DNA of 6,319 nucleotides from Bacillota bacterium (GTDB taxonomy: Bacteria > Bacillota > Limnochordia > Darwinibacteriales > Darwinibacteriaceae), in the NCBI GenBank assembly GCA_012799115.1, contig JAAZLY010000222.1:1-6319 (forward strand), given 5' to 3'. Below are positions 1 through 4,835 of this stretch, piece after piece (position 1 is the stretch's first letter; the number at the start of each line of letters is the position of its first letter). The notes beneath the pieces were generated by a model. The model was not told the DNA's origin. It worked only from the letters and a program-made list of their open reading frames with translations, and searched no databases. The translations under genes and the position numbers were made by a program.

Positions 1-314
1 TCGACGGTGCTTCGATCTGGACCACATTTCTTCGCCTTGCCCTGCCTTTAAGCGTTCCGGCCTTGGCATCACTGGTTATTTTCCAGTTTCTTGCAGTTTG
101 GAACGATCTCTTGGTCGCTTTGATTTATCTGGGTGTTCATCAGTCGGTCGCACCACTAACGATGAGGCTATCAAGTCTGGTAGGTTCCCATGGCCAAGAC
201 TGGCATCTCTTGACTGCTGCTGCCTTTATCTCTATGTTTGTTCCCTTAGTAGTGTTTCTCTCCTTACAGAAATACTTTGTACGAGGACTTATGGGCGGCG
301 CGGTGAAAGGCTAA
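1..314 (+). CDS. Carbohydrate ABC transporter permease, MalG/UgpE-like, C-terminal part (5' end outside window)
   Basis: This is the C-terminal ~103 residues of an inner-membrane permease of a binding-protein-dependent sugar importer (MalG-like branch of the CUT1 group). The reading frame is open from base 3 and starts inside the EAA loop: the first residues read DGAS, followed by F-x-x-x-LPLSVPAL, matching the usual EAA...DGAS...LP pattern that docks the ATPase subunit. A hydrophobic helix carrying the AVWND segment follows, then a short external loop, a final membrane helix (FISMFVPLVVFLSL) and the family-typical ending QKYFVRGLMGGAVKG before TAA. A complete protein would be about 270-300 residues, so roughly two thirds lie upstream. 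The partner permease and the solute-binding protein are expected further upstream but cannot be seen. The sugar substrate cannot be told from this part. The gene is last in its operon, since a terminator follows directly. The TTG at 63 is internal, not a start. Confidence 0.93.
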   Translation, partial: DGASIWTTFLRLALPLSVPALASLVIFQFLAVWNDLLVALIYLGVHQSVAPLTMRLSSLVGSHGQDWHLLTAAAFISMFVPLVVFLSLQKYFVRGLMGGAVKG

Positions 315-319
315 TTTAC

Positions 320-366
320 AAACAGACGTCTGATTCCATGAACATGGGCAGAACGTCTGTTTTTTT
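320..366 (+). terminator. Rho-independent terminator after the permease gene
   Basis: A 10-bp perfect stem pairs AAACAGACGT (320-329) with ACGTCTGTTT (353-362). It can extend past a bulged A352 by CTG (330-332) with CAG (349-351), and then by CCAT (336-339) with ATGG (344-347) around a 4-nt loop. Seven T residues follow at 360-366, the first three of them also usable in the stem. The hairpin begins 6 nt after the permease stop codon and separates that operon from the downstream gene. Confidence 0.9.
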
Positions 367-396
367 ATGCTCATAGATGCCATAACCACGAGCATA
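366..396. repeat. Small inverted repeat downstream of the terminator
   Basis: TATGCTC (366-372) is repeated inverted as GAGCATA (390-396) with a 17-nt spacer. It lies in the leader between the terminator and the DUF2207 gene, so it could be a protein-binding dyad or a weak stem-loop. A 7-bp match at this spacing can easily arise by chance. In the rest of the leader (397-486) I find no promoter with convincing -35 and -10 boxes, although one must exist unless the gene relies on read-through. Confidence 0.25.
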
Positions 397-486
397 TCCT
401 GGTAAAGACGCTGTAATACTGCAGGAACCAAAGGCTACTTATCGAAGTGTTAAAAGTACGCCATGCTAGAGGTATGGATCATTCTT

Positions 487-493
487 GAGGGGG
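487..493 (+). promoter_or_regulatory. Ribosome binding site of the DUF2207 gene
   Basis: GAGGGGG lies 7 nt before the ATG at 501. This purine run supports the ATG at 501, which also places a canonical signal peptide at the N terminus. The chemoreceptor gene at 4836 has a very similar G-rich site. Confidence 0.8.
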
Positions 494-500
494 TTCTGAA

Positions 501-2330
501 ATGAAACGTTGGCTTTGCTTGTCCCTCGTCCTTGTCTTGGTGGTCATGTCCGCTGGTAATGCTGATGCCCGCAGTCATCGCTTCCTAGATCTGAACATTG
601 ATGCCCGGGTGGGCGCAGATGGTCTTGTTCGCATCACCGAGACGCATACTGTGAAGTTTGACGGCACATTCTCTGGCATGTTCCAGTGGTTTGATACTAC
701 CCGAGATATTGAAGTGAGAGACGTGGTTGTGCGAGAGAACGGAGTCGAGTATACAAGGCTCGAGGGCGATACTCCTGGTCCCGCGGGCACCTATTTTGTC
801 CGCGAAGAGGCAGACCAGGTGTATGTCGACTGGAGTTTCTCGGCTACGGATGAGATCCGCAACTTCGAACTGAGCTATGTGCTTCATAATGTCGTTCTCA
901 ACCACAATGATGTGGCCGAGTTTTACTACCAGTTTGTCGGGAGACGCTGGGATCAGCCGCGGGATCATGTAAAAGCTGTGCTAACACTTCCTTTTGGCGC
1001 CGAACTCGATGAGATCGCGGCTTGGGGTCACGGTCCTTTGCATGGTATGGTGACGATTGAATCGCCAACGAGAATTGTATGGGAGGTAGAGAATCTACCG
1101 GCGAAGACCTTTGTCGAGGGGCGGGTTGTCTTCCCTAATTCCCTTGTTCCCTTAGGTACTAGACGCACGGGTGAGACCCGCCTGCAAGCGATATTCGATG
1201 AAGAACTCGGGAAAGAAGCACAGAGAGAAGAAAGCCGCAGACAGGCAGAAGCACGCTTGGCACGGACCCAGAGAGCCAAGCGGCTAGACCCGTATCTAGC
1301 GGCAAGTGTTGTTTCCTTGAGTCTGGCCTTCTTTGTCTATCTCTGGTCGAAATACGGGAGGCGCCAATCAGGCTATAAAGAGCGGTACTATAAAACACTG
1401 CCCGGTAATTATCCCCCGGCAGAGCTGGCGATACTCTTAAGACGGACGGTGAGTGGCAGCGATCTTACTGCGACCTTGCTTGATTTAGCTCGGCGTGGGT
1501 ATCTCTCCATTGAAGAAACGGCTGGTTTGCAGGGGACGGGGAAGGGAGAGCCAAGCTACAAGTTCATCAAGAAGAAGGACTATACCCAGGAATCTAACTC
1601 GATTAAGCTGCGTTCCTGGGAAAAGGATGTACTAGAGTTTCTGTTTGAGGCTGTAGGGATGGACGAAGTGACCTTGGAAGAGTTCCAGGCCTATGCCAAG
1701 AACAATGCTGAGTCCTTCACTACGTTTTGGACGGAGTGGGCGAAGCAAGTGAAGGAGTCTTCGAAAGAACATGGGTTCCATGATACCCAAGCCAAAAAGG
1801 CGCTTTGGTTCTTGGTTCCCATTCTCTTGGCTGTTGGTCTAGGTTTTCTGGCCTTAGGATTGTCTCTGTTTGGCACCGGGATAGCGACCCTAGTTATGTC
1901 CTTTCTTGCCTTGATTTTCGTTGTCGGCGCTGCTACGCGCTACTCGGACTATGGATATGAGGAATATACGAAATGGAAGGCGTTCCGGCGATATCTCAAG
2001 GAGTCTTCTAGGGTGGATATTGCGCGTGTTGGTTCCCTAGGGATCTGGGAAGAGTTCTTGCCCTATGCTGTTACCCTTGGCGTTGCTGACCAAATGCTCA
2101 AACAGCTCGAGGTACGCTTCCCCAATCTAGAACAAGATGGATATTATTTCGGTGCCAACTGGTTTGTCTATTATCATGCAATGGGAATTGGCCGGGTGAG
2201 CCATATGACAAACAAAGTGGGGCAATCGGTAAACAAGGTTACCATGCCCCAGGGAAGTGGTGGTACCGGCGGCGGATTCTCAGGCGGAGGCGGCGGAGGC
2301 TTTGGTGGAGGCGGAGGCGGTGTGCGTTAG
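501..2330 (+). CDS. DUF2207 domain-containing membrane protein with glycine-rich C-terminal tail
   Basis: This 609-residue protein is recognised as a DUF2207 (YciQ-like) predicted membrane protein; the biochemical function of the family is unknown. A signal peptide spans residues 1-23 (KR, a hydrophobic LVLVLVV core, ADA before the likely cleavage site), with no lipobox. The external domain (about 24-235) is beta-rich and has family-typical segments such as VRITETHTVKF (43-53) and FELSYVLHNVV (122-132). A charged E/R/K/A-rich linker (235-261) leads to a membrane helix at about 263-282. The cytoplasmic part contains the family hallmarks PPAEL (305-309) and ATLLDLARRGYLSI (324-337). Two more helices follow at about 434-456 and 459-477, then WKAFRRYLKE (492-501), a W..FLPYAVTLGV segment (516-528) and a glycine-rich tail (585-607). 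The length is usual for the family and the gene looks intact. It stands alone on its strand, with a terminator upstream and a convergent gene overlapping its stop by 4 bp. The family call is solid; any role in the envelope is inference. Confidence 0.92.
   Translation: MKRWLCLSLVLVLVVMSAGNADARSHRFLDLNIDARVGADGLVRITETHTVKFDGTFSGMFQWFDTTRDIEVRDVVVRENGVEYTRLEGDTPGPAGTYFVREEADQVYVDWSFSATDEIRNFELSYVLHNVVLNHNDVAEFYYQFVGRRWDQPRDHVKAVLTLPFGAELDEIAAWGHGPLHGMVTIESPTRIVWEVENLPAKTFVEGRVVFPNSLVPLGTRRTGETRLQAIFDEELGKEAQREESRRQAEARLARTQRAKRLDPYLAASVVSLSLAFFVYLWSKYGRRQSGYKERYYKTLPGNYPPAELAILLRRTVSGSDLTATLLDLARRGYLSIEETAGLQGTGKGEPSYKFIKKKDYTQESNSIKLRSWEKDVLEFLFEAVGMDEVTLEEFQAYAKNNAESFTTFWTEWAKQVKESSKEHGFHDTQAKKALWFLVPILLAVGLGFLALGLSLFGTGIATLVMSFLALIFVVGAATRYSDYGYEEYTKWKAFRRYLKESSRVDIARVGSLGIWEEFLPYAVTLGVADQMLKQLEVRFPNLEQDGYYFGANWFVYYHAMGIGRVSHMTNKVGQSVNKVTMPQGSGGTGGGFSGGGGGGFGGGGGGVR
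2253..2321 (+). repeat. Glycine-codon repeat tract (GGC/GGA/GGT-rich)
   Basis: The last ~23 codons before the terminal Val-Arg are almost all glycine codons, built from imperfect GGAGGC / GGCGGA units interrupted by SGGTG and two phenylalanines. The strand is a dense array of GG doublets. It encodes the low-complexity tail characteristic of DUF2207 proteins. The tract may vary in length between strains through replication slippage. Confidence 0.75.
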
Positions 2331-4585
2331 CTACTCGCCCCCGCGCATTCTTCTGCCGCTAATAGTTCGAGAGCTTGCGTGGGTTCAATAGGCTTACTGA
2401 ACAGATAACCCTGCATCAGATCGCATCCTTGCTCCACAAGGTAGAGGCGTTGACGTTCCTCCTCAACCCCTTCTGCTACAACTTCCATTCCCAATCGATG
2501 GCACATCCTCACCAAGTCACCGATAACGAGCCGATGAGGCTCGGCGGTAAGTATCTTGTCAACGAAGGACTTATCAATCTTAATGATATCCACATTCAGA
2601 TCTTCGAGGCGGGCAAAGGACGAGTAGCCGGTTCCAAAGTCGTCGATGGCAATGCGGAATCCCCTGGTCCTTAGATCCTGCAGGACTGCATTGGCTGCGT
2701 CGAATCCATACATCATCATGGACTCCGTGATCTCCAGATTGATAATATGGGGTGGAATCTTGTGTTGCTCAACAAGTCTAGTAATACGTTCGACAAAGCC
2801 GCTGTGGAGTAAGTCAGCTGCCGAAATGTTAATGGAAACATAGACATGGCTAAAACCTTGTTGCTGGAGTTGGCGTAGAAAGTTGCATGATTCGCAGAGC
2901 ACCCATTCCCCAAGTTGGATAGCCAACTGTTGCCCCTCGGCAATCTCGATGAACTCTGGAGGGGGAATTCTACCGAGCCCTGGTAGGTGCATGCGTGTTA
3001 GAGCTTCGAAGTACACCACCTGATTGGTTTTTAGATCAACAATGGGTTGATATTCCACCCATAGTCGTCTTGGATGTTCCGATGTGGGAGTCCCTAAGAG
3101 ACTTCTGAGTTCCCGTTCAATCACATCACTTCGCAGCAACTGCTCCTCCATGTCGGGGGTGAAGAAGACATAAGGTGCGTCTGACTTGCCGGCATGTAGC
3201 AAGGCGACAGAGGCCTGGGTGAAAATTTTCTCTGGTTCGACATTGGGATCCGGCATCTCAACGATGGCTACTTCGACAGGAAGTTGGTGTCTGAGCTCTT
3301 GATCTGCAATAGCCGCTTCCATGACCTCGATAATCTCATGGGCCAAGGTTGCAAGCTCCTCCTGCGTACGGCTCTCTGGGACATAGAACACGAGGCGATT
3401 ACCAGCAACGTGGAACACTTGATGGAGCTGGCCAAAGGCTGCTTCTACACGATGGGCTATAGTCCGAAAGAGGGCATGTCCAAAGTGGAAGCCGTAGATG
3501 TGGTTAATATCATCGAAATTCTGAATGTGGGCAAGCAGAAGGGCTGTACCAGGTGTTTCATTCTCGAGGACAGCGTTGATTAACTTTCTGCGATTGGGTA
3601 AACCAGAATTGGAGTCATGGTAGGCCATCTCTAGTAATTGCTTCTTCCGTCTATAGGTGATGTAAACGGCATGAGCGAGGGAGCCAAAGAGGATGGCGAT
3701 GAGAACAATGCCTATGGTCGTCATCTGGTTAATGATCCGCTGCGTTGCGGCTAGGGATGTGGTAACTCCCAAGATCCCTAGTTCCACGTCCCCGAGATAA
3801 ACAGGGGTATACACCTGATAGACACTATCGTCTGATACACCCCGAACCATCACATGGGGCTGTCTCGTGGCCAGCATCTTTTCCAGAGAAGGTTCTGCGA
3901 TTCTGGTACCAAGGAAGTCTGGATTGGAGCTGTATTGGACGACAAGATCGCTGTCCAGGAGGAAGAGTGAATCGGCCTGGGCTTGACGGGCCATTTCCAC
4001 AAGCAATCCATTGGGCTCAAAGGCATCTAAGAGCATATCGACTCGCTCTGCACGAATCCCAAGCTGGAAAAACCCCCGCGGTGTTCTGACATAGCTATAC
4101 TTGTTGAGGATCCCGGAGTCACTATCTGGACGAATGTCCTCGATAAGCATGGACTGATTGCTGAGGCGGAAATCCTCCACTGGATGGCCTGGATAGGAAG
4201 TCCACCCTATATAGTGCGGTTGGTTGGAATACAGGACCTTACCCTCTGGATTGTAGTAGTAGATCTCATCGATATCTAGAGAGTTAGCCCAAGTGATAAC
4301 AACTTCATTATCAACATTGTCTTCCAGAAGAGATACAGAGTTCATGGCAGTCAAGAGCTTGTCATCCAACAGGTCATTGATGATCTCCAGGGCTTCAGCA
4401 CTCTTGGTGAGTTGCAGGGCATAGTTCTCAGCATATTGCATCGATTGCTGTTCCAGAATTCCATAATAGAAGTTGCGAATACCGCGGGCAACTAGTACGC
4501 TACCAATGGCGAAGGTGACGATGATGACTATGGTCGGAACAATGAAGTACTTAAGACTTACGGTTCCCCTCTGCTTGGCGGGCAT
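2327..4585 (-). CDS. Membrane-bound cyclic-di-GMP phosphodiesterase: double-Cache-like sensor, degenerate GGDEF, intact EAL
   Basis: This 752-residue protein is predicted to hydrolyse c-di-GMP to pGpG at the inner face of the membrane. TM1 is at about 12-35. The extracytoplasmic sensor (36-285) starts with a long helix and has two PAS-like lobes of Cache type (about 103-185 with IDEIYYYNPEGKVLYS, and 205-278 with SLFLLDSDLVVQYSS and a closing GDVELGILGV). TM2 is at about 288-310. A GGDEF domain begins at AYHDSNSGLPNRR (321-333), but the signature GGDEF is AGNRL (394-398), so cyclase activity is not expected. The EAL domain (about 508-742) keeps its catalytic set: E527 of EAL, N586, E618 in LEITES, D648 and D649 of DDFGTGYSS, K669, E705 of AEGVE and Q725. 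I chose the ATG at 4585 because GGAAAGGA lies 7 nt upstream. An in-frame ATG at 4690 has no ribosome site and would overlap the predicted -35 box. The ligand is unknown. The gene is divergent from the chemoreceptor gene. Confidence 0.93.
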   Translation of the reverse strand: MPAKQRGTVSLKYFIVPTIVIIVTFAIGSVLVARGIRNFYYGILEQQSMQYAENYALQLTKSAEALEIINDLLDDKLLTAMNSVSLLEDNVDNEVVITWANSLDIDEIYYYNPEGKVLYSNQPHYIGWTSYPGHPVEDFRLSNQSMLIEDIRPDSDSGILNKYSYVRTPRGFFQLGIRAERVDMLLDAFEPNGLLVEMARQAQADSLFLLDSDLVVQYSSNPDFLGTRIAEPSLEKMLATRQPHVMVRGVSDDSVYQVYTPVYLGDVELGILGVTTSLAATQRIINQMTTIGIVLIAILFGSLAHAVYITYRRKKQLLEMAYHDSNSGLPNRRKLINAVLENETPGTALLLAHIQNFDDINHIYGFHFGHALFRTIAHRVEAAFGQLHQVFHVAGNRLVFYVPESRTQEELATLAHEIIEVMEAAIADQELRHQLPVEVAIVEMPDPNVEPEKIFTQASVALLHAGKSDAPYVFFTPDMEEQLLRSDVIERELRSLLGTPTSEHPRRLWVEYQPIVDLKTNQVVYFEALTRMHLPGLGRIPPPEFIEIAEGQQLAIQLGEWVLCESCNFLRQLQQQGFSHVYVSINISAADLLHSGFVERITRLVEQHKIPPHIINLEITESMMMYGFDAANAVLQDLRTRGFRIAIDDFGTGYSSFARLEDLNVDIIKIDKSFVDKILTAEPHRLVIGDLVRMCHRLGMEVVAEGVEEERQRLYLVEQGCDLMQGYLFSKPIEPTQALELLAAEECAGASS

Positions 4586-4592
4586 GGTCCCA

Positions 4593-4600
4593 TCCTTTCC
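4593..4600 (-). promoter_or_regulatory. Ribosome binding site deciding the start of the phosphodiesterase gene
   Basis: Read on the minus strand, GGAAAGGA ends 7 nt before the ATG at 4585. In-frame ATGs further upstream (4690 and 4636) have no comparable site. The start at 4585 leaves a short basic N terminus (MPAKQRG) directly before TM1, as expected. Confidence 0.75.
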
Positions 4601-4659
4601 TAATAAGATAACTAGCTTTTTTTCTATTTTAAACATATAGAGCGGTTTTCTTGCCGCGG

Positions 4660-4690
4660 ATTTTACAACGCGTGACCATGTCGCAGTCAA
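4660..4690 (-). promoter_or_regulatory. Candidate sigma-A promoter of the phosphodiesterase gene
   Basis: On the minus strand, TTGACT (4690-4685, five of six matches to TTGACA) is followed by a 17-nt spacer and TGTAAA (4667-4662, four of six). The overlapping TAAAAT (4665-4660) is a better -10 match but needs a 19-nt spacer. Transcription would start near 4655, giving a ~70-nt untranslated leader before the ATG at 4585. This is prediction from consensus only. Confidence 0.5.
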
Positions 4691-4700
4691 GAATCTCTAG

Positions 4701-4736
4701 TTGCTAATGATAGAAGGAGCTGTCAGTTTTTAGCAA
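4701..4736. repeat. Inverted repeat centred between the two divergent promoters
   Basis: TTGCTAA (4701-4707) and TTAGCAA (4730-4736) are perfect inverted copies separated by 22 nt. The element sits 10 nt from the predicted -35 box of the phosphodiesterase gene (4685-4690) and 12 nt from that of the chemoreceptor gene (4749-4754), so it is almost exactly in the middle. It could be an operator for a dimeric regulator acting on both genes, but the arms are short and chance is not excluded. Confidence 0.35.
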
Positions 4737-4748
4737 AATCTACAGAGT

Positions 4749-4778
4749 TTGGTACGGGAGCAGGACTTTGGATATATT
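4749..4778 (+). promoter_or_regulatory. Candidate sigma-A promoter of the chemoreceptor gene
   Basis: TTGGTA (4749-4754, four of six) is followed by an 18-nt spacer and TATATT (4773-4778, five of six). Transcription would start near 4785, about 50 nt before the ATG. I looked for a flagellar sigma-28 type pattern (TAAA, about 15 nt, GCCGATAA), common for chemotaxis genes, and did not find a good one here. Confidence 0.5.
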
Positions 4779-4800
4779 AGTAGAAATTACTATTAGTAAT
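4776..4800. repeat. AT-rich nested direct and inverted repeats at the predicted chemoreceptor transcription start
   Basis: ATTACTA (4786-4792) and TAGTAAT (4794-4800) form a perfect 7-bp inverted repeat around a single T. ATTAGTA also occurs twice in direct orientation, at 4776-4782 and 4792-4798, 16 bp apart. The array overlaps the end of the -10 box and the likely +1 site, where a bound repressor would block initiation. Low sequence complexity makes a chance origin possible. Confidence 0.4.
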
Positions 4801-4822
4801 CACATTCACGTTTGGAGCAACT

Positions 4823-4828
4823 AGGGGG
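4823..4828 (+). promoter_or_regulatory. Ribosome binding site of the chemoreceptor gene
   Basis: AGGGGG ends 7 nt before the ATG at 4836, with the same G-rich form and spacing as the site of the DUF2207 gene. The next in-frame ATG (4851, codon 6) has no such site and would remove basic residues before the first membrane helix. Confidence 0.75.
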
Positions 4829-4835
4829 TTGACGG

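Noticed and set aside
63..314. A separate 83-residue protein starting with TTG at 63
   Set aside because: The same frame is open to the left edge and encodes the conserved EAA-loop residues DGAS and LPLSVPA, so this is the inside of a permease gene.
323..332. Perfect 10-bp palindrome CAGACGTCTG as a possible regulator site
   Set aside because: It forms the left arm and loop edge of the terminator hairpin, which explains its sequence well enough.
98..376. Open frame overlapping the permease and the terminator on the plus strand
   Set aside because: It is a frame-shifted shadow of the permease, is cysteine-rich and of random composition, has no ribosome site, and runs through the terminator hairpin.
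397..486. Promoter for the DUF2207 gene, for example around TGTAATACT (412-420)
   Set aside because: The -10-like sequence has no acceptable -35 box at 16-18 nt upstream, and the other candidates match the consensus at only three positions.
2253..2321. G-quadruplex in the glycine-codon tract
   Set aside because: The runs are mostly GG doublets rather than GGG, and glycine coding fully explains the composition. Only a weak two-layer structure would be possible.
4586..4690. Longer version of the phosphodiesterase starting at the in-frame ATG at 4690 (35 extra residues)
   Set aside because: It has no ribosome binding site, and its first codon would lie on the predicted -35 box. The extra residues are basic and not membrane-like, whereas the ATG at 4585 has GGAAAGGA at 7 nt.
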